NCBI GenBank assembly: GCA_023512835.1
Contig: CM042089.1
Coordinates: 53,067,427-53,131,426 of the forward strand
Direction of reading: 5' to 3'
DNA length: 64,000 nucleotides
Source: Taxillus chinensis
Lineage: Eukaryota > Streptophyta > Magnoliopsida > Santalales > Loranthaceae
In this document: positions 21,535-32,847 of the stretch, in pieces
How the letters are laid out: each line of letters opens with the position of its first letter
Numbering within the stretch: position 1 is the stretch's first letter
Translations under genes and position numbers: made by a program
Notes under the pieces: model-generated
Told to the model about the DNA's origin: nothing
The model's input: the letters and a program-made list of their open reading frames with translations, nothing else
Databases searched by the model: none

Positions 21535-22649
21535 CCATAAAAGTGTGATCTCCTATATGGATGTTAGCCTTCAATGGCATATTTTGTTGGATATGATGTT
21601 GAGTCCGAGGTCGGGGAATTTTGGATTTGTTTACGGGGCAGAGGACCCTAGGGGCCGTTGGGGCGTTTGCGCTTTTTGTTTCGTGGTGAGATCATTGGAG
21701 TTAGTCCTGTGATAGGACTGCGTGGGGGACACTTAGAGTTTCCGGGGTAGTTACGTTGATATAAAGATTATGTTTGATATGATATCTATATGAATATGAT
21801 AATTATGGATTGTGTGTGGATTGTTGGATACATGTGTATATCTGATATGCTGCGAGTATGACTATGTGTGCTATATGTTTGTGGAGCCTGTGTGGTTGTG
21901 GATGTGGAGCCTATGTGGCTGTAGATGTGGAGCCTGTGTGGTTGTGGATGTAGAGCCTATGTGGCTGTGGCTTGTTTGTGTAGACTTATTCTCAAATGTT
22001 GATTATACTTGTTTAAATACTTGCACCATGACACTGCACTTGTACACATTGACATGTAAAAACTAGGAACATGGGATTGGTTAGGGAGACATGATCCCTA
22101 CTAAGTTGTGGTTGCTCACCTCTCCTACTATGTTTTATTTTCTTTACAGGAACCTACAGGCATTAGGTGGGAACACCAAGGTGAAAGACAGTTATGCTTT
22201 GTTACTTGTTTAAATGTTATTTGTGTTATGTTATTTTGTGGAACCTTTGTAACCCCAGTGCGGAAAGATTATAAAAGGGATTTGACCATAATAAATGCAT
22301 ATTGTCTGGTTTGTAATCGATTATTGTCTTGTAAGTTGAGTAAAGATATATGGTTTGGTCTTTCTGAATATCTATTGTGGGAGTTTGAACCCTGTGTAGA
22401 GTTATTTTATCCCAACCTTGCCCACTGGGTGGGTAAAGGGGAGTCACGAACCGGTTTCCTCGGGTTGGAAATTCGGGGCGTGACATTGTGGGATTGCTGC
22501 TTGTGCAATGTGATCTAATATGAACTGAAACGTGTGCAATGTGTGCAATGTAGTGTGATAATTAAATTGTGTAATGGGGTAGAGGTAATGAAACGTGATA
22601 GATTTCGAATGTGTTTTGACGATTGTGTTCCTTACTTCATGTAGTAAGA

Positions 22650-23038
22650 ATGCCATCGAGGAGGGTGACACGTGCGTCCAGGGTAGTGGCTGACGAGTCA
22701 TCTGGAGTAAACAAGCTATTGCTGGCACAATTGCGTGAGGGCATCCGACATGAAGTCCAAGAGCTGAGGGAGGGTATCCGGCAAGAGGTCCAGGAGGAAG
22801 TGCGCCGTGAGATGGTAGCACAGCAGGTGGTGCCACCACCTCCACCACCACCAGTGGGGGAGTCACCTCGTGAGTGTAAGAGTTCGTTGGGTGGCGTACT
22901 GATTCATCGTGTAGAGGATGACGTGGTGAGAAGGTTCCATAAGGAACAACCGCTGAGATTCAAGGGAGAAGTGGATCCAGTGGTGGCTGAGCACTAGTTG
23001 AGGCAGATAGAGCATGTGTTTTCCTTTCTCCTACCCCG
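22650..23038 (+). pseudogene. gag: gag of element J, N-terminal part
   Basis: ATG at 22650 (MPSRRVTRAS) is the conserved gag start. Then come the charged repeat LREGIRHEVQELREGIRQEV, a proline run from a CCA repeat and RFHKEQPLRFKG. An in-frame TAG at 22995 replaces the Trp of the conserved EQWLRQIEHVFSFLLPR segment; reading continues to LLPR at 23038, where element K is inserted. The rest of gag resumes at 42887. Confidence 0.85.
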
Positions 23039-23636
23039 TGTCACGTACTGAGGCTTATCCTAGCATACTTAGGCTATTTTGGGGTGTTTTCCCCCTTGTA
23101 AAGTGTTGTAACTTAGCTTATAGAGTAAGTTGTAGAGATTTTAGATTTCGATCATATATGATGTCTCCTGGTGGCAGAACCAAAAAAGTGTTAACATCTA
23201 TATGTAGGGGAGTGATGTTGTAAAGCTTTCAAGCAATCAATACAATCATTTGTTGCCTTCATTTAATCTTTCTTCCACTAAGCGTGTCATGCCCCGGATT
23301 TCCAACCCGAGGAAACCGGTTCGTGACTCCCCTTTACCCATCCGGTAGGCAAGGGGTTGGAATTAATTCCACACATGACTTAACGCACAACCACAATAAA
23401 TTTGCACAAAAATGAAATCATATTATTAATAATTTCAAACCACAATTAAATGTTTACAATTCTTCCCCGCAGGGGTTACATCATTTTCCACTGGGATTGC
23501 AAAGTCCCACAAAACATCATAACACAAAATAACATTTAAACAAAGCAACATGGCAAAGCTGTCTTCCACTTTCGTATTCCCACCTAACGCCTGTAAGTCC
23601 CTAAAAAGAAAAAAAACACAATAAGAGGGGTGAGCA

Positions 23637-24202
23637 ACTCAATGGTGAACTCCACACTCCTCTGAGGAGGTAAACTCCTCAACTGGTCCGGGAAGACATC
23701 CTGAAATTGGTCCACAATAGCAGGCCACACCCTCTTTTCCACCTTCCCCTCCTCAGCAAAGGTCAGGGCTGCCAACCTGTGGGTAATGGCACCCCACTAG
23801 TCCAACACTGGCCCGACCCGACTCGCCTCACAGTCCCACTCCCCCTGCAGGGTGCAAGAGGTCCCTGCAGGTGTCACGAAGGATACACGCCGCCGATGAC
23901 AATCTATCTTGGCCTGGAAAGCCATAAGCCAATCCATACCCAAGATCAGGTGAAACGTCCTCAAAGGCATTACATGCAAGTCAAAACTTAGCTCCACCTC
24001 TCCTAGGGTTAACACACAGTCATGACACACACGCCGTACCTCAATCATGCCTCCCACCGAAGACTCCACAACTAGGGGCCTCGCGGCCTCCACACAAGCT
24101 AACCCCAAGCCATCAATAAGAATCTCGACAGCGAAGGAACACGATGCACCCGTATCAAAAAGAACAGAAGCTAATGTACGGGAAATCAAGAGGGTACCTC
24201 TA
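23637..24202 (-). pseudogene. Protease of element I
   Basis: Open over about 138 codons from 24213. It keeps the catalytic LFDTGASCSF (about 24150-24170), a MIEVRR strand and LGMDWLMAFQAKIDC, followed by the linker to RT (EEGKVEKRVWPAIVDQFQDVFP) in which a stop appears. This is the cleanest protease in the window: A has NTG and J has DMG at the same site. A retropepsin would cut Gag-Pol within the particle. Truncated at 23637 before RT. Confidence 0.85.
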
Positions 24203-25414
24203 TGTTGGATCAAACCCAGAATTTGGATAATGCTGATAAAGCCTTATGTAATTTGATCTGAGATCTTTTGTGTTTATTTGATCATTGCAGAAGGTATGTT
24301 ACTAATCCAAAGATGCACTCGTGAGAGCAAAGCTAAGGACAGGATACATAATCCTGATCCGGACAAGAGTGAGTGTCGTCAAACACTTGGTAAATAACCA
24401 AGTAACAAATACATACGGAATAAGGAACAATCCTACGGACTAAGAACTTAAAGGATAAGTGCGGAGTAAGGAAACTAGATGCGGAGTAAGGAAACCAGAT
24501 GTGGAGTAAGGAATCCGGATTTATTACTCGCCCGGAGTAAGGAACTTACATACTGAGTAAGGAACTTACATGCGGAGTAAGGAACTTACATACTGAGTAA
24601 GGAACTTACATGCGGAGTAAGGAACTTACATGCGGAGTAAGGAACTTACATGCGGAGTAAAGAACTTACATGCGGAGTAAGGAAGCGCTGACACGGACTA
24701 AGGATTCCAGTACTGAATAGATACGGAGTAAGCAACCACTGACACGGAGTAAGGTTCCGAGCTTCATTAACTACGGAGTAAGGAAAATTACACCGGACCA
24801 AGAAGACATTGCTCTAACTAAACCGCATTTAAAGTTATCAGCTCGTGGTGTCCCGATGTAAGACGAATGTATTGAGAACCTGAAGAATTTTACACGTGGA
24901 TCATCCGGATATGTGGACACAACCTTAATTGTATCTCGGAACTCACAAAGACATTTATACTCTTCAAATCCAAGATCTTGAGCTCCACAATCCGCAGCAG
25001 TTAAGGCAGAGAGATTACCGAGGGATAGTTAGTGCGGAACGCATTCCGGAACTACAAGTTCCAAGGTTGTCTCTTAGGAATGTTTTGTATAAATATTCAT
25101 ACTTATACTTTATGAAAAAAGAAGAAGTTGAGACGTAAAAAAAAAAAACAAAAGAAAATAAGAGCGTCATCATCTTTGGAGATAGAACTTGGCTAGAGTG
25201 TGAGTTCATTTTGTAAACAGAGTGTAAGAGAGTGTTTGCTTCTATTTTGTTGTAATCACCTTGTGATAATAAAACAAAATACTTCCACTATCTGGTTATC
25301 TTCCGCAGTGATTCTATCACTAAAACTAGATAAGTGTTTGTGTCTTGAGAGAAAAGAAAGAGTTCGAATAAGAGCCTATTCACCCCCCCCCCTTTAGGCT
25401 CCAAGGGACCATCA
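24203..25414 (+). repeat. 5' LTR of copia element E
   Basis: 1212 bp. Contains a 20-bp minisatellite (about 24475-24690), TATA-like TATAAATA at about 25088-25095, and a C run (25382-25392) before the end. Small apparent ORFs here are duplicated in the other LTR and are not genes. Confidence 0.95.
24475..24690 (+). repeat. 20-bp minisatellite in LTR of E
   Basis: Tandem units of TGCGGAGTAAGGAACTTACA with TACTGAGTAAGG variants. The right LTR has more units (about 36005-36320) and copia H more again (about 48960-49340, inverted). This accounts for LTR lengths of 1212, 1305 and 1377 bp. Confidence 0.9.
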
Positions 25415-25416
25415 AG

Positions 25417-25428
25417 TGGTATCAGAGC
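25417..25428 (+). other. Primer binding site of copia E (initiator tRNA-Met)
   Basis: TGGTATCAGAGC, two bases after the 5' LTR. Confidence 0.95.
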
Positions 25429-25476
25429 TAGTTCTACTTTGTTCTAAGTAGAGATCCCACTCTTTCAATCTCAGAA

Positions 25477-27660
25477 ATGGCCGAAGAAAGCAGTATGCTA
25501 TTCAACACTCGCCTTAACTCCGGAGGTGCACAGGAGCCCGTCCCGAATCGAAGCAGCAGTGAAAATGTCGACCCACCTCAACCTGCAGCTGCCGCCGCTT
25601 CTCAATCACGGAGTTCTGGTTTTACTTTAACGAAACCGCCCAAATTCACACCTGAGCTTTTCTCCCAGGTGGAAAGCTCGCATGAAGATGTTTATGGTTT
25701 GCCATGATCATTTTATGTGGCCATGTCTTCATCGGAGATTCCAATTCCGATGACTATCGGAGAACATGGAGTAAGGAGGCCAAAGACAGATCTTGAACTT
25801 ACCAACGATGAAAGAGCCTGGCGGTGCGCTAGTGAAAAGGCTCGGCTTATGTTACATCGTCTTTGGATTCCGAGGCTTTCCACGGACGTCCAGGGCTGCA
25901 CGACAAGCAAAGCTGTTTGGGACAAACCGACAATCCTCTATGAGGGGAGTCGGTCCCAGATGCAGATGTGATCTGTACTCTCAGACGGAACTTTGAGAGT
26001 TTTAATCATAAACCGGGCGAATCACTTGAAAGCATCTATCGGAGATTCGGCAAGCTCATTCTTGAACCGAAGATCTCAATGAGCATTACTCTCAATCCCA
26101 GATCAATGACAAGTTCTTTCGCTCCTTGCCGGATCGCTACTACTCCAAACAACTCCAGATGCAATCGGACAAAAACGGGCGGTATGTTCCCCTTGAAGAA
26201 CCGTATGGAGAGCTGCGGACTCACGAAGTCAGGGTTTAAGTACTCGACGAGAGATGAGAAAATAGCTCGGAAAGAAAAGGGGGTAGCTCTCAAAGCTACG
26301 GAATGTTTAAACATACGAGGAATGATGATACGGACGTATCCGACAATTCGATTCGACGAGGAGGAGGAGATAGCCCTTCTTGTCAAATCCTTTGAGCGAT
26401 TCCTACGGAAAAGCAAGAAAAGGGATCAAAAGACGCTCATCATCATCGTTCCAACGGAAGGAGCGACCGGAGTCAAGTTCCCAAGAATGTTTCAACCGTG
26501 GGAAAACCGGTCACTGGGGCCAAGAAATGCAGGTCCAAAGCAAAGGTGGCCGAGAAAAGTGACAAGGTAACTCCTCGCCGCTCCACCTCGGATAACAAGA
26601 AGAGCAAGAGAAAGGCACTCGTGACAAAATACATGAGTGGCTCGGAAGAAGAGGAGGAATCCTCGGATGATGAGCCGACCACTAAGCCGAACGTCCGCCT
26701 CATGGCAAATACGAGGTACCTTCTATCTCTCGAGCTCCTGAGTAAATTAGAATCTCTTACTACCGCATGTGATCATGAAAAGAATGAGAGACTAATAAAT
26801 ACTCAAATGTACAAAGATATGGAAAGTCAGAATAAACGTCTTGAATTTACTATTAATAGACTCGAAAAGGACGTCACTGACTTTAGAGGAAAAGAAGCTT
26901 GGTATCATGATCTTAGAGCTGAAAATCATTTGTTAAATACGAATCTCTCAGGCCTAAAAGTTATAGTGAAAAGACTCGAAAATGAACTGGAACAGGAAAA
27001 GGAAATAAATCATAAGTGGCTAAAATCCGGGGAAATAGCCTCTACCTTTAGGACTGACCCTGACGACATTCGAGTCAAACCTGGCCTAGGTTCTGAACCA
27101 TCAACTTCCATAGCTCAAGCTACTGAGTGTCCTCCGGATTTCACTCCTAAACTAACCAACTTATATCCTGTTAGTACATCTAAACCGTTGGATGGTTTCA
27201 TTTCAGGTGGCACCATAGTTTATGATCGTGGAGCGAGAGGTCACATTCGCACCTCCCAAACCAAGTAGCACCCGTAACTAAAGATGAAGGGAAGGCTGCT
27301 GCAGTTAAAGCCAAAACTGTAGCACCCAAAAAGAAAGACAAGGCTAAGGCCGACGCATTTAGGGCCAAGAGCGCGTCACCCAAACGTAATGGATTAGGCC
27401 ACGAGGAACAGAGTAGAAAATCAGTAAAATCTAAGAGACCTGTATCCCCTGTTTGTACTTCACATTATAGTGTCTGTTCCATCTGTAGGGAAATGGGTCA
27501 TTATCACTATGAATGTTGGAGTCTATCGGATAGCTGGCTTTGTAATCAATTTCAATCAAATAAAGATCAGTTTTATAAAAGGGGTTCTTCGAGCAAAACA
27601 AAATCTAAATCTAAAAGGAGTGTCTCTCCCAAGAAAACCCAAATAAAAGAAGCAATTTGA
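25477..27660 (+). pseudogene. gag: gag region of copia element E
   Basis: ATG at 25477 (MAEESSMLFNTR) opens a Ser/Ala/Pro-rich N-terminus with LTKPPKFTPELF. A UBN2-type capsid domain follows in two frames (25717-26250; SKAVWDKPTILYEG, FNHKPGESLESIYRRF). Knuckle one, ECFNRGKTGH (about 26490), lacks its second Cys. Then a basic stretch, the acidic SGSEEEEESSDDE (about 26640) and a coiled coil (about 26720-27020). A second, intact CCHC knuckle, CSICREMGHYHYEC, lies at 27475-27516 in a separate frame. The acidic-plus-coiled-coil arrangement is shared with copia C although the rest has diverged. Frameshifts near 25700, 25970, 26500 and 27270. Confidence 0.8.
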
Positions 27661-27799
27661 AACTAACAAGTTAATGTCAACTTGGAAAGCTAAGAGTCCT
27701 AACAAAATCAAATCCGTAAATGTTGACAATATCGTTGCTCCACTCTAACCGCCTGAAACAAGTTTGGGCACCAAAAGTGTAAACTGTTGTCTTTCAGGA

Positions 27800-29563
27800 G
27801 CATCTCTGGAATGAATTGCCTAATCACTTGAAGTTAAAGATCAATCAAAGCAAGTGGATCCTTGATAGTGGATGCTCCGGACATATGACGGGTGACCAGA
27901 CTCTACTTGTAGAAGTTAATGATAAACAAGGTCCATCCGTTTCATATGGCGACAACAAAGAAAGGTAAGACGTCGGGTATGGCACTTTAACTAACGGCTG
28001 TGTATCAATCACTAAAGTTGCACTAGTCGAAGGTTTAAAGCATAATTTGCTAAGTGTCGATAAACTATGTGACAAAGGATTTATTGTTTCCTTTTTTGTC
28101 CAACACCTGTACGGAAGAGAAAACCTATCCGGAGATGTTAAGTTATCCGGATCAAGAGATGGGGACATATACTCAGTGGTCTTAAGAAATAATTCTTCTG
28201 ACCCTATATGCTTCCTCACGAAAGCAACAGATGAAGATAGTTGGTTATGGCACAAGCGATGCGCACATTTAAATTTTAAGACTTTGTCTAAACTGGCGTC
28301 ACTTGATCTTGTCACTGGTCTACCCAAACTCAAGTTCTCCAGAGACACTCTCGTCGAGAATGCCAACTTGGTAAAAAGACCAAACACGGCTTTAAGAGCA
28401 AATCGGTTAACTCAATAATCGCTCCTCTGCAACTTCTTCATATGGACCTATGTGGTCCTATATCTGTTTCATCACTAGTCAGGCGAGATATACCCTTGTG
28501 GTTATCGATGATTTCACCAGATACACATGGGTGATGTTCCTGAAATCAAAGGATCAAACTTTTGAACATCTTGTAGATCTCTTCAACTGGATAAGCAACT
28601 CACAAGGACCGAGCATTAAATGCATCAGGAGTGATCATGGTACGAAATTTGATTTTTCGGAAATGAGATCATATTGTTCGAACAGGGCATACAAAGATGA
28701 CTTCTCTGCTCCCAGAACCCCACAACAAAATGGGGTAGCTGAGCGCAAGAATCGAACTTTAGTTGAAGCTGGTAGATCCATGTTAGCAGGGGCAACGCTT
28801 CCTCTCGGCCTATGGGCTGAAGTGTGTCCACCGCCCGCTATGTACGAACAGAACTCTAATAAATAAATCTACCATGAAAACACCCTATGAGATGTGGAGA
28901 GGACGAAAACCTTCAATTTCACATTTCGAGCTTTTGGGTGTACTTGCTATATACTTGATAAATGGCAAAGAGACCCGGAATAAATTTGAACCAAAATCTG
29001 ATGATGGGATCTTTGTCGGGTACTCACTTCATAGCAAAGCTTATCGGGTCTTCAATAGAAAACTTTTTAAAGTTGAAGAATCTATCCATGTGACCTTTGA
29101 TGAAGCTAACCTCGTTTGGTCAAAAGTCGGTCCTTCAAATTCCAATATGCAGGTCATGGACAGCAACGTCGATTACTCGAAGTTTATGAATATTCCTGTT
29201 ACACATCCTGACTGGTATTCTGACCAACCACGTGGCATCAGCGAAACACAACGAAACTTTATGGATGATGCTACGGATGACTCTGACTCCGGACTACCAT
29301 TTAGCTCCGGACAAACTCCTACGGATACACAAAATTCCGGAGCACCTTCAAGTCCGTCCGGACTAGTTAACACTGAAAGAAACAGTGTCGAAGAACCAAC
29401 TAGTTCATCCGTACCTCTAAATACGGAAACATCTACTCCGGACGAAGCTCAACCAGTCGATACAACTGAACCACCCAATCTGGAAGAGCTTCAAATTGTT
29501 CAAGATCAACCAACACACGCACAGAATTATAGATTGACCCGAAACCATCCCTCGATCAAGTGA
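27800..29563 (+). pseudogene. pol: Protease and integrase of copia element E
   Basis: The protease has the copia active site WILDSGCSGHMTG (27856-27890) and ends LLSVDKL (about 28070). Pre-integrase zinc region: SWLWHKRCAHLNF then, after a frameshift, RECQLGKKTK. The integrase core has MDLCGP (first Asp 28445-28447), IRSDHG (second Asp 28633-28635) and VAERKNRTLVE (Glu 28741-28743). Spacing from second Asp to Glu is D-x35-E, as expected. The C-terminal part (28874-29563) has NGKETRNKFEPKSDDGIFVGYS, typical of copia integrase tails. Breaks near 27968 (stop), 28380 and 28866. Integrase would insert cDNA in the nucleus. Confidence 0.9.
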
Positions 29564-31170
29564 TTGGTGATCCTACTGTTGGTGTAAGAACAAGAGCAGC
29601 CACCTCAAACATGAGTCTTTACTCATGCTTTCTATCTCAAATAGAACCAAAGGTGGTAGATGAAGCTCTTCAAGATTCAAACTGGATAGAAGCCATGCAA
29701 GAAGAGTCTGAATCAATTTAAGAGAAATAATGTGTGGACCTTAGTACCAAGGCCTAAGTCTCAAGAAGTCATTGGCATTAAATGGGTGTTCCGGAACAAG
29801 CTTGATACGGATGGAATAGTAATCCGGAACAAAGCCAGCTGGTAGCCAAAGGATATCGTCAAGAAGAAGGAATAGATTATGATGAAACCTTTGCTCCGGT
29901 CGCAAGACTTGAGGCAATCCGAATGTTTCGGCGTATGCTTCATATGAAAACTTCATAGTTTATCAAATGGACGTCAAGAGCGCATTCCTGAATGGAGACC
30001 TTCAAGAGGAGGTGTATGTTGAACAACCTCCCGGCTTCATTGAACCAAAGGCAGGACATCTTGTCTACAAACTTCAGAAAGCTCTATATGGTTTGAAGCA
30101 AGCTCCAAGAGCCTGGTACGACACACTGTCAGAATTCCTACTTGCTCATAACTTCCAAAAAGGGAAGATAGACACCACCCTATTTCTACGACAAGAGAAA
30201 GGACACACTTTGATCGTACAAATATACGTGGACGATATCATTTTCGGATCAACGAATCCGAAGCTTTGTGAAGAGTTTGCTAAGTTGATGACAGGCAAGT
30301 TTGAAATGAGCATGATGGGAGAACTGTCCTACTTCCTTGGAATTGAAGTCAAACAATTAAAGGAAGGAATCTTTGTCAATCAGGCTAAGTACACTCGCGA
30401 ACTTATTAAGAAGTTTGGTATGGAAGGTTCATCTCCCGTCAAAACTCCCATGCCTGTTAGTGCCAAGTTAGATCCGGATGTGGACGGCATATCTGTAAAT
30501 GTGACTGACTACAGAGGGATGATCGGATCCTTGCTCTATCTTACAGCAAGTCGGCCAGACATTATGTTTGCAACTTGCATTTGTGCACGATATCAAGCAA
30601 ATCCCAAGGAGTCACATATGCTTCATGTAAAACGGATATTAAGGTATCTCAAAGGGACGATGAATTTGGGACTCTGGTACCCAAAGGAGTCCAACTTCAC
30701 CTTATCCCGGTACTCTGATGCCGACTTCGCTGGATGTCGCATCGACAGGAAAAGCACAAGCGGTACGTGTCAGTTTCTTGGAAATAGATTGATCTCATGG
30801 TTCAGTAAGAAGCGGAATTCGTATCAACCTCTCTTGCGAGGCGGAATATATAGTGCCGGAAGTTGCTGCGCACAGCCTACTTTGGATGCAAAGTCAACTT
30901 ACCGACTACGGATTCGACATGTCCTCTATTCCACTTTATTGTGACAACACTAGTGCAATTGCCATCAGCACCAATCCTGTCATGCATCCTAAGACGAAGC
31001 ACATTGAGGTCAGGTATCACTTCATACGCGATCATGTTCTCAAAAAGCATATTTCACTGGAACATGTTGCCACCGAAGATCAATTAGCAGACATATTTAC
31101 AAAGCCTCTACCTGATGCGAGGTTTTCCGAACTACTCTTCCGATTAGGTATGCTCGACTTCTCTGCATAG
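29564..31170 (+). pseudogene. pol: Reverse transcriptase and RNase H of copia element E
   Basis: RT begins near 29640 ([16 protein letters not shown]) with stops at about 29720-29960, then reads cleanly from 29967: MDVKSAFLNGDL, ALYGLKQAPRAWY and the catalytic YVDD (30225-30236), to LTASRPDIMFA. RNase H: YSDADFAGCRIDRKSTSG (about 30710), then a frameshift near 30825, then YCDNTSAIAISTNPVMHPKTKHIEV and ADIFTKPLPD. It stops at TAG 31168-31170. All catalytic motifs are intact in one frame or another, so inactivation is by a few indels and stops. Confidence 0.9.
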
Positions 31171-32847
31171 GTTCTCATTTGAATTACCCAACAAGTATAT
31201 TTACTCACAGACCATGCATTGTATGTTTACCTGAAAGTAGTAGAAACTCACCGATCGTATTGCTGATCATACTTACTGTTCAACGGTTTCATGCTTCGAT
31301 ATTAATCTCAACCTCATTATGGGAGGATGCTTGCGTTTCCCGATGAAGTCGTTTAAAGCTAACATAATTACAGTTTATATGATTTACCTCGGCTGGGTTC
31401 ATGATCTTAACTTCCATTAATCACCACATGACCAAAGCATATTCATTTAGATTACTCTATTAACATGCATAGTTGAAGAAGTGAAATGGGCTAGCTTGGA
31501 ATGCCTGGTGGATGGATACACAAACGCAGTCTGATCAGCGTCCGAAGTATAGTTTTCTAATAAGATAGACAGTGCTGAACTACAAATTGGAACGGTCAAC
31601 CGAGAGGATTGCACAATCTACGAGGGAGAAAATGCTTTATATATTATTCAGTAATACCCCCCGTATATGTCTCATGACCTTTTTTCTTGACTGTCTATCT
31701 GAGGGGGAGCTTTTCATTGAGAGGATTAAATGATCTACGGGGGAGCAGCAATGAACCCCTAATATGTCTCGGATTCTCCCTCCTCTAAGCTTTTACTTCC
31801 GGATCTGACTGGACATGTTGTTGTAAATCGGAAAAGTGGCATGTTTGGATGTATTTTCTTTCTTCAACCATGCATTTTAATCGACTAATCATCTGCCTTC
31901 TTTTGACATGTGTTCACTTATCATTACTCACTCATGAATCCTAATGAAGCCAAATTATATGATCTTTAATTAATCTTAGCTACGCTGTTCAGCAAGACGG
32001 TTTCGCTATGTTGACCTATATGAACCTGTGTATTGCTATCTGACATATGCCCTGATTCAGTAATATTGATCACTTTCACGTTGCATACGTCTACTACATT
32101 CTTAGCCATGCATGAGTTCTGTTTCTTATTAGTTCGGATTATGTTTTTTTTTTCTTCACTAATTATCATCTCTAATCCGTATTAATCCTTGCCTGTTATG
32201 CTTTTGTATCTTCTGTATAACTTTATTTAGCTACAGGTTCAGATTTCCTTTGCAACCGTATTGATAAATCCAGTCCATAGTCTCGGATTTGAAGTGTTGT
32301 GGAACTTCTCTTCTCTTCGACTTATTGACTGCAAAGGAATTTACTCTACTCTCTCACCAAACTCTGTTTACGATGGACAAGGTCTATTATTCATCCGGAT
32401 ACTCTTTCACGAATATTATTCACTCCGGATGAGTGTCGGCTCTTTCCTCCGGACTCCTGACTTTGTTCAATTGTGACAATCCACGTATACTCATATGTCG
32501 CATGCTTTTGAGGAGGACTAATGATGATTCATTAAATGCATATCTCGGGTTGCACCCACACTTCTCTGGATGGCAACCAGTTGTGATCTCTATTGGTCAT
32601 ATCGTCTCCACGACATCGTTTAATTCGGAGACGCCTCGATATCCAGACAAATGACATCAGCATGTCGCGCGGGTCCCTACCTCACTCACACATTCCTAGA
32701 CCCGCTGACATTTGCGGATTCGGTCTTATATGTTCTAATCATACCTGCGAAGCACGAGTATTGCTCATTTCAAATCCCTAAACCTCCTGTTGCTCCTTCT
32801 ACTGTCAAGACCTCACCTTTCCTCTTTTCCTTTCCATCAAATCTGCT
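31171..32847 (+). other. Spacer of copia E between pol and third ORF
   Basis: No open frame of note. It contains purine-tract-like strings TGAGGGGGAGC (about 31699-31709) and TCTACGGGGGAGC (about 31734-31746), 4 kb upstream of the true purine tract. The part from about 32160 matches 63318-64000 of copia H on the other strand, so the spacer is part of the element and not a random insertion. Confidence 0.7.

Larger units (their letters stand above)
20688..22485 (+). mobile_element. Solo gypsy LTR 1 in leader of J
   Basis: 1798 bp, TGTAATGACCC..GGGGCGTGACA, flanked by a perfect 5-bp duplication TTGTG (20683-20687 and 22486-22490). It contains three palindromic boxes (21119-21140, about 21156-21177, about 21190-21211), the second degraded, a TATA box TCTATATAAGG (about 21223-21233), telo-box sequence, a GA tract (21294-21341) and a TA tract (21501-21531). 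No internal sequence remains, so it arose by recombination between the two LTRs of a former element. Confidence 0.95.

Noticed and set aside
24929..25138. 69-codon ORF repeated at 36568-36777
   Set aside because: Lies in both LTRs of copia E and spans the TATA-like region; identical because the LTRs are repeats. No conserved domain, and broken in the H LTR.
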